From Lamellibrachia columna (Eukaryota; Annelida; Polychaeta; Sabellida; Siboglinidae), in the NCBI GenBank assembly GCA_963662155.1, contig OY759263.1, forward strand, positions 15,499,194 through 15,563,193: a stretch of DNA of 64,000 nucleotides. Direction: 5' to 3'. Shown here in pieces: positions 33,258 to 45,024 of the stretch. Within the stretch, counting starts at the first letter, position 1. Each line of letters begins with the position of its first letter. Made by a program: the position numbers and the translations under genes. The notes beneath the pieces were generated by a model that saw only the letters and a list, made by a program, of their open reading frames with translations, made no database searches and was not told the origin of the DNA.

Positions 33258-33903
33258 GTAGAAACAAATAGTGTGTTAATTTGTCTGATATTACACCCAG
33301 CATTTATATAAATGTCTATTTGCTCAAAATAGCATCAAATTATTTTTAAAAAAATTCAGTAATCACATCTTTTCTTATGTTGCCATACCTACTTGTTTTT
33401 CCTTTAGTGTGCTGTTATGTGTTATCCTCTTTGTTATTTTATACATGTCTTGTACATATGTAAAAAAAAATTACTGAATAAAATAAAAAATCAATCATTG
33501 TGCATAATCACAATGTATTAAATGATTTTTTTCCATTTCCACATTTATTCATGGACTGATATATGTATACATCATAAAATAACACAGCAATGGTTTAATA
33601 GGTAACACTTAAATAGAGATTGACAAGGTTTGAGGACAATAATGATAAACTTAATTCTATAGCCCCTAAATCATCAGTAACCTGAACTCAGAAGCACTAC
33701 AAACCAGAGACATGAAGTCATCATCAGAACGAGGGATCGACGAGGATTTACGGTGTAAATGCGATTTAAAAAAGGTGTTTTCTGTTTTGAGTTTGTTCCA
33801 GATGTAGTAGAAAAAACACACTTGCCCAGCTTAGGCTTTGTTTTAGGAACAAAACTTGTTATGAGATAGATAATGACGAGACAGTGATGATGGTTTGTCA
33901 CAG
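33258..33903. other. Intron
   Basis: AT-rich, no other feature seen. Confidence 0.5.
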
Positions 33904-34061
33904 ACACTGTCCGTGCAGCAACAGTCGGAGGATGATCTCATGGCAGATGCCCCGGAGGAGTTCCTCGATGCAATCATGGGCACACTGATGAGAGACCCGG
34001 TCACACTGCCCAGCTCTGGACAAACAGTTGACCGCAGCACTATAGCCAGACACATTCTCAG
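33904..34061 (+). CDS. UBE4A: UBE4A-like exon, first half of the U-box; donor lost
   Basis: Acceptor TGTCACAG. Codes E-E-F-L-D-A-I-M, then D-P-V-T-L-P-S-S and V-D-R-S-T-I-A-R-H, the E2-binding first part of the U-box. Alignment to the next exon places the boundary after CTCAG at 34,061. The following bases are ATAGGA, not GT. Read through, the frame meets a stop within two codons, truncating the U-box. Confidence 0.88.
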
Positions 34062-34494
34062 ATAGGACCACTTCCCTGTGTCACAGATATACACGTGTTG
34101 AGGGTTCATACTTTGTGGTATTAACGACTAATAGAAACCAGAGGGTGACAAACAGTACACTAAACTATGGAATCTGAGCAGCTACAAAGTGAATAAAATA
34201 AAATCGAATAGACATGAAACTTGATAAGCACAAATATCAAGCCCAACTTTTTGTATTTTTCTGTGTTCCTAAATTTGATGTATGCAATAAATTTTTTTTA
34301 TTGTTGCTGTTTATATACAAAATGTAGGCATGTTTTATGTGGAATATCCATTGTTTGCATACACTCTGACACTAACACAATTATAGCCTTTTATCAGTCT
34401 TCTTAAGTACAAGTAAAAAGTGTAAGTTAAAACACATAACTGTGGTCAACTCATCTCAGAAATAACATTTCCACGTTACTACTGTACTTTTCAG
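34062..34494. other. Intron
   Basis: AT-rich. It ends in a good acceptor (GTACTTTTCAG) but starts without a canonical donor. Confidence 0.5.
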
Positions 34495-34621
34495 TGATCA
34501 GACTGATCCATTCAACCGCCAGCCTCTAACACTGGACATGGTAATCCCAGCTACTGACCTCCGTCTACGCATGGAACAGTGGCTGCAGGAGAAGAAGCAA
34601 CAGAAGCAGCAGCAGCACTAA
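34495..34621 (+). CDS. UBE4A: UBE4A-like last exon, second half of the U-box
   Basis: Acceptor TTTTCAG. Codes D-Q-T-D-P-F-N-R-Q-P-L-T, then a helix and a Q/K/H-rich tail to a TAA stop at 34,619-34,621. The U-box is a RING-like fold without zinc that recruits the E2. This exon completes it if spliced to the previous one. Confidence 0.92.
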
Positions 34622-35191
34622 CAACTACTGACCACTAGACTGACCAATGCTGCCACCAAGCACTGATTGACCAGCCGTGCGGTATCGTGTTGCAAGAACC
34701 GGTCGTGTAAACACCCCTACAATACCAGTTAGTTTGGCCAATTTGTCACTATGATTGTGTCGTTCGAATTACGGTTGAGTTCACTTTGACTGACCTATGC
34801 TGTGGCCAATCAGCGAACGCCACGGCCGACAGCTGGTGCACCCGTCATGACCTTTCATCAAAGCTTAATTCGGGATTGACGCGAGTCAGTGGGTCGCACA
34901 CGCAGTGTCACCCGACCGATTGGAGCACAAATCGATCATGTAAGCCAGCCTTTACTTCAGACACTGATCTACCATTCGCACACACAAGGAACTAACAATA
35001 TTCAGTTATTGCTATTTCCCTTGTTGATTTAACGTCATATCACACATTCGCACAATATTGATAATTTAACAGACATGGACTATGTCATTGATACATAAAT
35101 TAGTCTGGTGGAAATTCATTGTTTGAACACAGCATGAGTCATGCTCTGTATTCAGTGGTCACTTTCATCTTTTAGGTTCACTTTGTACATG

Positions 35192-35223
<32 letters not shown>

Positions 35224-35885
35224 CATTCAGTTGATTTTGCACATGTGATAGGTGGGAAAAAATCTTACCTTTCTTTGTGGGTTTTATTTCTGTGTACTGT
35301 TAATAGCCCAGAGAGGATTTGACATTGTTCAAAAGTTAAATGGTTGCTTGTAATTACTACCAAGTTGACACTGACCTCCAGGGATGTCCTCTGTAAATGC
35401 TGTTATCATGAAGATGTTTGTATATACCGGCATATTTATGCGGGATACCATTTTAATTGTTCTACATGAACAATGTGGCATATCAAATGAGCAGTTTTGG
35501 TTTGTTATTAGCAGAAAGAACTGAAACAAAGTAAACATCATCAAGCAAATTTTATACTACAGAATGTTTGTTAATGGGATACATGTAAAAATCTGCATGT
35601 GCATTCATTTCTTAGAAGTCGAGCAGGATATAAACAATTTTGAAACATGTTCAAAACCAGAAACCTATTAGTGGAAAACGTTGATGTATGGTGTTACCAA
35701 TGTTGTAAATAAAGCATTGGTATGATCAATGTTCTTCAGTAATGCATAAAATAGCTATTATTTCAAGGCCGTCCTCACGGGGTTCGTGACATTTTCAGCT
35801 GGTAAGCCCCCTGTATGGGAACGTCTGAACAACTTGGGTTAAATGCATGACTGATTTGATGAGGTTTTGTGGCTGATAGTTTTGA
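34622..35885. other. 3' flank of the UBE4A-like gene
   Basis: Contains a short TATG repeat at 35,198-35,225 and an AATAAA at about 35,708 that could serve as a poly(A) signal. The latter may equally belong to the SINE on the minus strand. Confidence 0.4.
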
Positions 35886-35892
35886 AACAGCA

Positions 35893-35972
35893 GTAAGAGG
35901 ATTCGAACCTGGGTTCTCGATTTCTCAATCGAGATAACCCAACATTCTAACCACTATGCTACCGTGCCCCAA
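35893..35972 (-). mobile_element. tRNA-like SINE head
   Basis: On the minus strand an A box (TAGCATAGTGG, 35,951-35,961) and a perfect B box (GGTTCGAATCC, 35,899-35,909) are spaced as in a tRNA with a long variable arm. The acceptor stem does not pair, so it is not a functional tRNA. The SINE body would continue towards lower coordinates, perhaps to about 35.65 kb. Confidence 0.7.
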
Positions 35973-35979
35973 GTTTCAT

Positions 35980-36765
35980 TAATCACACTAGGAGGCTGCA
36001 TTATTCTCTAGAGACCAGTTCATTAACCACATGGGGCTGTTAGGTTCAGCACATAATCTTCGTTGTTGCTAGGATTGCAAATTTTATGATCACTTAGAAA
36101 CTAATAAAGAGTATATCTGACAGAGTTGCCTTACAGTGGTCCATGCTTAATTTGGCCATAAGCTTACCGCTTACATACTCTTGAGTGCCGAATAATCGTC
36201 CCTATACGCGTATTTATTTTATGAAAAATGCCACCCTATACGTACTTTATTTGGCACTATACTATTATTAAATTTAAACATTCTCCGATAATTGTGGCAA
36301 ATTATGCAGGGTATAATTTTTAAGAGAGCAATCGCTCTCACTACCTATTGCTAGGGCTAATCAATCATCCATGCTGCGGTTTAGGAGTCGGACCACAGTT
36401 GGGAATTGCATTGGTGGCCATGTTAACGTTTTGTCTGATTATAAGAAAACCTGACCATAAAAAATTCTGAAATAAATGTGCAGCAACTGCCATCATCTCG
36501 TTGAAATGCTCACCAACTTTTATGAAAATCACATACCTCCAGCTCTTTTAAAATGCCCCCACGTGTGATGCCCATCAATATTTACAAAAATAGCCGTGTA
36601 TTCATGCGCCCACGTGGCCCATAGCAGAATGCACTATTTCACAGCCAATAGATTCTAGAAACAAACCTGTGAATATTCATGCTCAAAGGCACTCATGTCA
36701 CATAATATGAATTTATTAAGTTCACATTTCACGTGCCCTACATTCGTGTGAAACAGTAAAGATAC
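35980..36765. other. No gene seen
   Basis: Nothing recognised between the SINE and the transposase relic. Confidence 0.4.
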
Positions 36766-36769
36766 AACG

Positions 36770-38261
36770 ATGAGAAACAAAAAGTTGCGACACAATCTGG
36801 TCAAAACAAACACACCTCCCCCAAGTCGAAGCGGGATGCAAAGGAAATCCAACCGGGTTGCCACAATTACTTCTCAGTCCACGACTGATGACCTACAGCA
36901 GAAGAGGGAAAAAACCAGAGAGATAAATGTTCTGCGTGGTCTTCCAGCAAATGCACCAATCAATATAAGCATGGATGTGAGGTACAACTCAACATCCCTG
37001 AAAAACAGCTACGGTTGTGGACAGAGTGCAAGTCAAGCAGTGAATGGCAGACGGACAAGCATGAGAATCTAGGTTTTCACATGGAGAACAAGCTATGCAA
37101 ACTAGGCTCATCACTTCGCAATCAAGGTCAAAATGTGTCGTGCCCAGGCCATCAAGGATGTACAGCCACGATTCGTGTGGTCGATCCAATATGAGAATAT
37201 GAAATAGGCCGTCAAATCGAAGTGAGCTTTGCCCAGCAACAGGTCGGACTAAAATTCGTTGCAACAGACGGTGATGCGAAAGCATTTCATGGGTAACAGA
37301 ATGCCATGCCAACAGTCGACATATCATGAGAGCATCTTTCTCATCCAGAATGTTCCCAGGAGAGAATGCCATGGTGAGACCTGAAAACAAGAAAATGTTT
37401 GCAGAGGATGTAAGAACACGATGCCAGAAAATCAGATATGCACACACTTTATGCTGGTGACATTAGAATTATAACTACTAAGATGCCAAAGATAATCCAC
37501 GCAACACTGGACTGTTATTCTGGCTCATGTCAGAACTGTCACCGACATTGAATTGTCTGTCGTGGAGGTAAGCGAAACAACTGGTGGAAAAGGTCACAGC
37601 ATTTGAAGGCATAACCCTGACATGACTCAATATGACAGATGAAGACCGAGCAACACTTGAAGGATTAATAGAAATGCGACTTGGAAATTCAGCACTCCAG
37701 ATGACACGACACAGACTTACAACTGACAAGAATGAATCCATTAACCGATCATTCAGTGCTTCATTGCAGAAGAATGTTAAATTCAGTAGAAATGCACATG
37801 TAAGAGTGAGTTCAGTGATTGATCGCATAAATTATGGAGCGTGGAATTCAATGCTGCGCAAGTTGGAGAATGTACATTGTCCTATTACGAGCGGTGGACA
37901 GGTCGCTAGAGCTGTCAAGCAAATCCAGCATGAGGTGGAATACCAGAGACAATACAAACGTCGATCATCAGTGCGTCTGCATATCCGTCATACCAAGTTA
38001 AAGCGCATGCAGAACTACTTCGATTCAAAAAGAAACCGCCGTCCAGAAGATCGATACCTGAAGTGTCAGCTTGATCCAAAACCATCTACTCGTAAAGGGA
38101 AGAAAAGGCCAGCTTCAGAAACACCAGCAGCAGTAGTTAAGCCAGTGGTCACAAGGAGTCGCCGCAGAAAGACAACACTGCCAACTGCAAACAGGGAAGA
38201 TCATCCTTATTTATTGCGATCACAAAAGTCTGCTGATCACAGTTATGCCAGCAGAAAGTAG
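36770..38261 (+). pseudogene. MULE-like DNA transposase relic
   Basis: The frames read in order: N-I-S-M-D-V-R-Y-N-S (36,962-36,991), resembling the V-D-x-R-Y-N motif of an animal transposase family; N-K-L-C then C-P-G-H and A-T-D-G-D-A (37,085-37,270) with in-frame stops; then an uninterrupted 209-codon C-terminal part (37,632-38,261) with N-E-S-I-N-R and V-K-F-S-R-N. I believe this is the Mutator-like family widespread in invertebrates, but I am not certain of the superfamily. Multiple stops make it inactive. Confidence 0.6.
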
Positions 38262-38600
38262 AGGGTAGATTTTGAAACAAACAGAAAACAGAACACACTA
38301 CCCTCTACTAACAAATGTGAACTTTCTACTTTCTCCCAGTTTCATCACTCATAGACCTGCAACCACAATACAAGAAACCACCAACAGACAATGGACTATG
38401 ACTGGCACATGGTGCCACCTTGTGAGCTATGCATCAGTCGACATTCGAAGACATCACTCAGCATGGGCTGACTGACAGACACAACTGCATAAGATTGACT
38501 ACAGCAGACGACACTTTGAAAAAACTAAAGGATTCAACCCTTCTCGAAAAATGTAAGTTTTACTATTGCATTGAAATACCTTGAATTGCAACATGCACTT
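38262..38600. other. No gene seen
   Basis: Non-coding sequence between the transposase relic and an AT-rich CAATTACAATT tract. Confidence 0.4.
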
Positions 38601-38614
38601 TGGTATGGTGCAGG

Positions 38615-38708
38615 GGTGGGTTCAATTACACATAATTATATCAATTACAATTACATTTCAATTTTTAGTTCAATTACAATTACACTCATAATTTTTCAAT
38701 TCAATTGC
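38615..38708. repeat. CAATTACAATTAC-type AT-rich tract
   Basis: Imperfect repeats of TCAATTACAATTACA. Similar AATTAATTTAATT tracts occur at 55,100-55,230 and 63,700-63,760. Confidence 0.7.
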
Positions 38709-38710
38709 AG

Positions 38711-39545
38711 ATTAGTGAAATGGTCTGAGAAATGGCAGATGTTGTTCAATTTTGGGAAATGTAAATGCCTACATACAGGACATGGGAACTTGAATGTAAA
38801 CTATAAAATGGGAGATACTGTTCTGGGTACTACTGTAAAAGAAAAGGAGTTACAATAAGCGCTGATATGAAAGTTTCAGAGCAGTGTGGTATTGCAGCTT
38901 CAAAGGGTAATCAAATTCTTGGATTGATTAGAAGAAACATAACATACAAGGGAAAAAAGTTAATTATACCTCTTTATAAAGCAATAGTTAGACCTCATTT
39001 AGAATACTGTATACAAGCATGGAGACCATATCGTAAGAAGGATATAGATACGCTTGAACGCATACAAAGGAGAGCAACTAAAATGATTCCAGAACTGAGA
39101 GACCTTAGTTATGAAGAACGCCTGAAAGAATGTGGTTTAACAACTCTAGAGACAAGGAGGTTAAGAGGAGATCAGATTGAAGTTTTTAAGATATTGAATT
39201 GGTATGAAAATATTGATAGAAATATGTTTTTCTCACCCAAGAAGGATAGCAGAACTAGAGGACATGAGGTAAAATTAGTAAAGGATCAATGTAGATTGGA
39301 CATCAGGAAGCACTCGTTCTCACAGAGGACAATAAATAAATGGAACAAATTGTCTACAGATTGTGTAACTGCTAGCAGCGTGAATATGTTTAAAAACAAG
39401 GTAGACACATATCTCAGGAGGGCGGGTTATAAGTAGATGAACATTGTTGGAATCTCGATAAGCCAATGGCTTCCTTGTCCACTTGCCATCTGGGCCTTTG
39501 GCTTGGTTGGCAACTCTTGTTAAATCTCTTGTTAAATCGTTTTCG
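38711..39545 (+). mobile_element. 5'-truncated CR1-like LINE, young copy
   Basis: It begins abruptly after AATTGCAG with ATTAGTGAAATGGTCTGAG and follows the copy at 47,968-48,790 closely to the 3' tail, here two TTGTTAAATC repeats. A small deletion after K-E-K near 38,848 breaks the frame, and 189 codons are then open to the natural stop at 39,436. Confidence 0.94.
38867..39436 (+). CDS. CR1-like RT C-terminal fragment
   Basis: Open 189-codon frame, nearly identical to the end of the RT at 48.1-48.7 kb, ending R-R-A-G-Y-K. It holds no catalytic residues, so it is a remnant only. Confidence 0.85.
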   Translation: MKVSEQCGIAASKGNQILGLIRRNITYKGKKLIIPLYKAIVRPHLEYCIQAWRPYRKKDIDTLERIQRRATKMIPELRDLSYEERLKECGLTTLETRRLRGDQIEVFKILNWYENIDRNMFFSPKKDSRTRGHEVKLVKDQCRLDIRKHSFSQRTINKWNKLSTDCVTASSVNMFKNKVDTYLRRAGYK

Positions 39546-39559
39546 CGACGCGAAACTAA

Positions 39560-40155
39560 CATGCCAAATTCCTAACCCATGGTTCTACCGGTGGCGAAAA
39601 TATGAATTCGTCATCCGCATATGAAATGATGAATCGATGTTAAGTGGTGCGTAATAAATATATGCTTCGGTCGAGATCGGTTGAAAGACGAAGTGAAACA
39701 ATTATTAATTCTACCTATTGTCTTTTTCTGTGTTTTATCAGATTGCATACTACGTTTGTCAAATCATATACGTTTTCGGCTGCTCAGGTCCAGGTTATTA
39801 TTTTCGATTCGTAGATCTGTTTGTCCAGTACATCATCATCGTAGTAGATCTATTCCATAACGGTATACGTACATGTGTTTTATTCAGTTCAAGAGTCAAG
39901 AGGGTGTGACATTTAAAAATAATACACGTTGATGCTAGTATACTCGTTTAATAAGTTCCATAAACTGCATATTGCCGTATAAGACAATGCTGCAAGCCCA
40001 CGGGGCTTCGACAGGGTTCATGGATTTGGTGCAGCGGGCGGCGTCCGCTGTTGTTTAGTAGCTCCCTGGTGGCAGATATAAGAACACCTAACGCGCCTCG
40101 CTTACAGCGCGGTCCGAAGTCGTGAACCCCGACTACCGCGTTATAACGAGGCTCG
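39560..40155. other. No gene seen
   Basis: No recognised features. Confidence 0.4.
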
Positions 40156-40159
40156 ACTG

Positions 40160-40430
40160 TACATGGAATTGTCTGTCGTGGAGTTAAGCGAAACAACTGG
40201 TGGAAAAGGTCACAGCATTTGAAGGCATGTGGCCTGACACGACTCAATATGACAGATGAAGACCGAGCAACACTTGAAGGATTAATAGAAATGCGACTTG
40301 GAAATTCAGCACTCCAGATGACACGACACAGACTTACAACTGACAGGAATGAATCCATTAACCGATCATTCAGTGCTTCATTGCCAAAGAATGTTAAATT
40401 CAGTAGAAATGCACATGGACGAGCGCTAAA
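40160..40430 (+). pseudogene. Second, truncated copy of the MULE-like transposase
   Basis: From GGAATTGTCTGTCGTGGAG onward the sequence matches 37,548-37,800 almost exactly, including T-D-E-D-R-A-T-L-E-G and N-R-S-F-S-A-S-L. It then diverges abruptly after AATGCACATG. A partial duplication or a second, internally deleted insertion. Confidence 0.85.
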
Positions 40431-40434
40431 ATCA

Positions 40435-41200
40435 CCTGTCCCCAACTGGAGCTGCATGTGGCTCCCTCTGACGGCTAAGTTTTCATCCTTTGGAATGACA
40501 GTCGTGAATTTAGCGAATATACTAGTGAATTTTTCACACTGTACTATTAATTGTTTTGAACAATTTGTCCCCCTATACTGTTATTCGGCAATATACTATT
40601 TGGCTATTTATTTGACCTATACGTTTATTTATATATATATTAAGAACACACCTGTGCTTCCTTGTCCTGTCCGACTGGAAGTCTTTGCGCGCGCTCTTTG
40701 TCATGCACAGAATTGACCTTGTCTGGAGTTTCCAGAAATGTGATCCTACAAAACAGCACTAAATTGGTACGGGGGCACAGCATAAAACATTGCTGCTTCA
40801 TGGACTTTCCAAGAAGTTATTCAACGTTACCAGTAATTTTTAGATTATGGTTATTATTACAACATGTTATACTACATATAAGGATGACAAGGGTCACAAT
40901 AATTAGTCGATGTCTTTGATGATGAAGTGTTATGGTCGATAACACTAATTTGGTCATTTGAAACTATACTAACAATATTTCTGAACATATTTCTAATTCA
41001 CTTTCAAAATGTAATGAATACTGTAGCTATTTGAAGCCAGTTTCCTAACCCAATTTTGTGGGGTTACTAATAATCTTTTGAGCACTTATTACTATAAACT
41101 TCATTGATATATTCAACGGAACAAGTACAATTGAAGTGTGCATCCATGTAAACAGTGCGCACAGATATGCATATAACAAATACATATTTGTATGATATAT
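40435..41200. other. No gene seen
   Basis: AT-rich, no recognised features. Confidence 0.4.
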
Positions 41201-41520
41201 TGTAATAATAATAATACATTTGATTTTATATAGCGCCAGATCCAATGTTATATTGTTTGTGGCGCTTTACAACATGTACAAATTTTTACAACCAGTATAC
41301 AGCTAGTTTAGATGAATAAAATATATGTGTATGCTATGTAATTAACACATAGAATATTAGGCGTATATAAATATATGTAATTTTTTTTAATGCATAATAC
41401 TAAAACGTAATAAAAATAAATAAATATAGAAAAAGTAGAAAAATAAATACAGTAATTAAATAACTATTCTAAAATATAAATTTTTGTTACAGCTCACTAG
41501 GATTGAGACAGAAAATGTAA

Positions 41521-41525
<5 letters not shown>

Positions 41526-41609
<84 letters not shown>
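41526..41609. repeat. (AT)n microsatellite inside the LINE
   Basis: About 84 bp of AT repeat replacing or interrupting the RT C-terminal region of the minus-strand L2-like element. Confidence 0.96.
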
Positions 41610-41612
<3 letters not shown>

Positions 41613-41816
41613 CGTGGCCGGCGTAAGATTAAAGTACGTTCCTTTGTTGTCATTGGAAGATAACGGCTCATCCGGTTAATGCGGCGGAACGGACACACAC
41701 TGACGATGCTTGACACTTGCTTCTTAAGATCAAGGTGTCGATCCATGACGACACCAAGGTTACGAACAGATCGTGACGCAATAATTGTGACATCCCCTAC
41801 ACGTATTACACTGTTG

Positions 41817-42830
41817 TCAACGAGCGCAGCACAGGCAGTTTGATGTTATCCACTGCTTCACAACATCCAAACAGTCTTCCATACGTCGTAGCGTAGTAGC
41901 CAAAGCTGTCGCGGTTAGGTCAAAGTGACAGTACAATTGCAGATCATCCGCGTAATGATGAAACGAAAGTCCATGCGCTCTGATTATATCGCCGATGGGT
42001 TGGACGTACAGCGAGAATAGCAATGGTCCAAGCACCGAACCCTGCGGGACACCCGATGTCACACGTGTGTTCGATGATGCATCACGAATGACTACTCGCT
42101 GAGTCCGATTCTGCAGATAAGATTGCAACCAGCCAAGCGCCTTGCCCACAATACCATAGCGCAAGCGTAGCCGCTGAATCATTATCTTGTGGTTGATTGT
42201 ATCAAAGGCGGCACTAAAGTCGATGAGCACAAGTGCTTTACCTTGTCTGTTATCCATCGCGACTTTCATGGCATTTGTTACACATAACAATGCGGTTTCA
42301 TTTTAATGATTTTTCCGGCATGCTGATTGGAAATAATCCTGCATTCGCTGATCGGAAATATGACAGATGATCCTTCGGGCAATAACTTTCTCGATGACTT
42401 TGGATAGATGACTTATATTGCTAACTGGACGGTAGTTGTTCAGTGTGTCCTTATCGAGTGATGGTTTCTTTAGCAATGGCCGAACAATTGCCTGCTTAAG
42501 CAGCGCAGGCATAACTGCATTCACTAGAGAGGCATTTGTAATGCATGTGACGATAGGCGCAATAGAGTCTATGTTATCCTTCAGTTGTTTAGTGGGAAGG
42601 GGATCAAGCGCGTACGTCTTATCTGTGTTGGCGAGAATAGACGCTATCTCGGCTGTATTAGTAGGCTCGAACACTTCGAGAGAGTCACTAAAACAAGGCG
42701 TCTCGTCCACTGAATGATCTACGGCAGTGTGGCAATGCAAACTATTAAGCAGCTTCTCAATCTTCTCTTGGAAGTAACGTGAAAATGCATCACAACTTTC
42801 CTTCGTTGAATTGAATTCGGGAAGTTGCAT
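41817..42830 (-). pseudogene. L2-like reverse transcriptase, nonsense and frameshift
   Basis: Contains N-Y-R-P-V-S-N-I-S-H-L, D-F-S-A-A-F-D-T-I, G-V-P-Q-G-S-V-L-G-P and the catalytic Y-A-D-D box near 41,941-41,957. An in-frame TAA at 42,303-42,305 splits it just after the Q-S-A region, and a frame change follows the palm at about 41,820. Confidence 0.88.
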
Positions 42831-43180
42831 TTGATGGACTTAAGCGATCGCAGAATGCGAAACATACTTTTGTTGTCAGCGATTTCTAAACGTTCTTGGA
42901 AATATCCCATTTTTCTTTGAATTATCAAGGCATAACACTCATCACGTGAATTAACATACAACTGACGATGTACCTCTAGCTTGGCCCTCCTCCACAGATG
43001 ATCTATTTTGCGTCTTCTTTCGCGGGCATCTGCTATATCCGCATCGTACCACGGGTGGGGAATGTTGTTTCGAGTGCATACACTGCGCCACGGAGCGTGT
43101 TTATCGAGACACATCGTTAAGTTGTTGTTATACGTCGCCACCAGTTCTTCCATCTGCTGAACTTTACCACACGTTATCAT
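42719..43180 (-). pseudogene. L2-like ORF2 linker between endonuclease and RT
   Basis: The frame reads D-K-H-A-P-W-R-S-V, P-W-Y-D-A-D-I and L-E-V-H-R-Q, the usual linker of L2/CR1-type elements, close to the same region at 50.8-50.95 kb. A frameshift near 42,830 separates it from the RT. Confidence 0.82.
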
Positions 43181-43264
43181 ATCTACACAAACAGACTCTA
43201 TTTCACTTCTGAGTGCAACGTTGTCAGTGTTCCAAAATTGCAGTCAAAATTGCGAGCGTAATTC

Positions 43265-44985
43265 ACAGCAACATTACATCAACACACATGAAGACCTCCC
43301 GTTGACACATTTTTTTATTACATTGTATGTTATTTCCTTACAGCTTATCACATCTATGATCAGAGCTGCCATGTTGTGTCGACGAACATGCGAAACATAT
43401 TGGCAGGATCCAAACACTGAAAAACGTGATCGCGTATAAGTCTCGCCGCTCACACATTTGGGTGCTGCCGATGTATCTCCTATCTTTTGGGGAAGGGATG
43501 CAAAGTTGAAGGCCTTCATATTAGCAGATATTTATAACAAACGCGAACACATCTATGGTAAGGTGGAGTTTTATTCGACATAACTGCCAACTTCGATAAC
43601 TGCCAACGTTGGAGGTTCTTTCGGCGCCGTCGTCATCTTCTTCTTTATCCGACGTCAACGGTTTGTCCGATTCATTAACGCTGCATTGCTGCGTTTCTTG
43701 TATCGTTCCGTTCTTAATCCAATATTTAAGACTGGTGTTATTTTCCTCCCTGTGGCCGCTGATGTTGTTAATACGTCGTAATCTAGATCTTCCTCTAGGT
43801 CTGTCAATTTCAAAGTAATCACATTAGAACAGGTCTGGCACGTATTCCCTCTGACACACGGTCACGTATATGGCGATCCACGTGATCAGTGATGTCATGT
43901 CCATAAGTCCACCACAAATTCCACATTCCGTCAATTCATTTGTACCTGAATACTAGATCCAAACACTGAAAAAGGGTGTTATGTTTCCCAAAAACTAGGG
44001 CACCAGATGAATGCAATTCTAGTCATTCAAATTTATATCGGGGACAGCTCTTTATAATACACTGGAAAGAATTGACAAATTAATAAATCTTTCATTATGT
44101 GTGCCGTTGCGGTTTATTTAAATACGAGACGAAATATGTTCAATTGTTCTGAAACAGTTAAGGTAACAGCATATTGATATCTGATAATTCCCAATGTCTC
44201 ATACGTATCAATCTTCTGGGATCCCATACACATTACATGTAAACAAGATACGACGATTACAAAAGAACGCAGCAAGTTTGATTGAAGGCAACTATGAAGG
44301 CACACTCGGAACCGTAATTAATCTCATATAAGAACTCAACTTATCACGTTGAATTATCACACTGTCTTTATTAACTTCGAATTTTAAAATGACATGGTAA
44401 ACGTCTAGCATTTTAACCCAACCTGCACACGGTTGACTTCCGGCTACTTGGACTTGGTGCAGCGACTTGAATTTGGTGTAGATCATTTACAGAAAAACGC
44501 GGTATATCAAATAGAATAAGTATTACTATTGAATATATATTATACACAAACGTATTGTAGACATATATTAGGAAACAGGTTTTGTTAATTATTAGTCAGA
44601 GGGAGTATTTTAGAGTAAGTTTCGGATTCTGTCAGGGAATTCAGCGAGCGATAATAGGGTTGTTTACTATTTGAAAATTGAGATAGCATAGTGAATAGTT
44701 TACATTGGCTAATATATATATAAGATAAAGTGATCTATTTACTTAAATTACATACATAAGGTAATATCTGACATAGTGGTAGTAAACGTTTTCGGTAAAA
44801 AGGAATTAACAGCAGGATTTTAGCGTAAATTAGTACACACTGACTTCGTTGTTTTGTTACACAGTGTTCTCCGTATTCGCTAGGACTAGGTGGCAGGTTT
44901 TTTTTTTCTCATGCGAGGTTAATAGAAGACACAGTTAGCAAGTATATTAGACTAAAGTGTTCTTTTGATCACAAAAAAAGCCTTA
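43265..44985. other. No gene seen; possibly 5' UTR of the CR1-like element at its end
   Basis: No supported exon or repeat. The last few hundred bases before 45,025 may be the LINE's 5' UTR, but no second copy of that part is available to compare. Confidence 0.4.
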
Positions 44986-45024
44986 TTCAAGGCTAACGTA
45001 GCAAACTAATTAAAACTAAATTGT

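Larger units (their letters stand above)
41205..43260 (-). mobile_element. L2-like LINE, 5'-truncated
   Basis: From right to left: endonuclease-to-RT linker (42,830-43,230), RT (41,817-42,830), part of the C-terminal region (41,610-41,746), a long AT microsatellite, and a 3' end GGCGCTATATAAAATCAAAT followed by ATT repeats at about 41,205-41,235, typical of L2-type LINEs. The endonuclease is missing. Confidence 0.88.

Noticed and set aside
35893..35972. Functional tRNA gene
   Set aside because: A and B boxes are good but the acceptor stem does not pair and the arm layout is irregular, so a SINE head is more likely.
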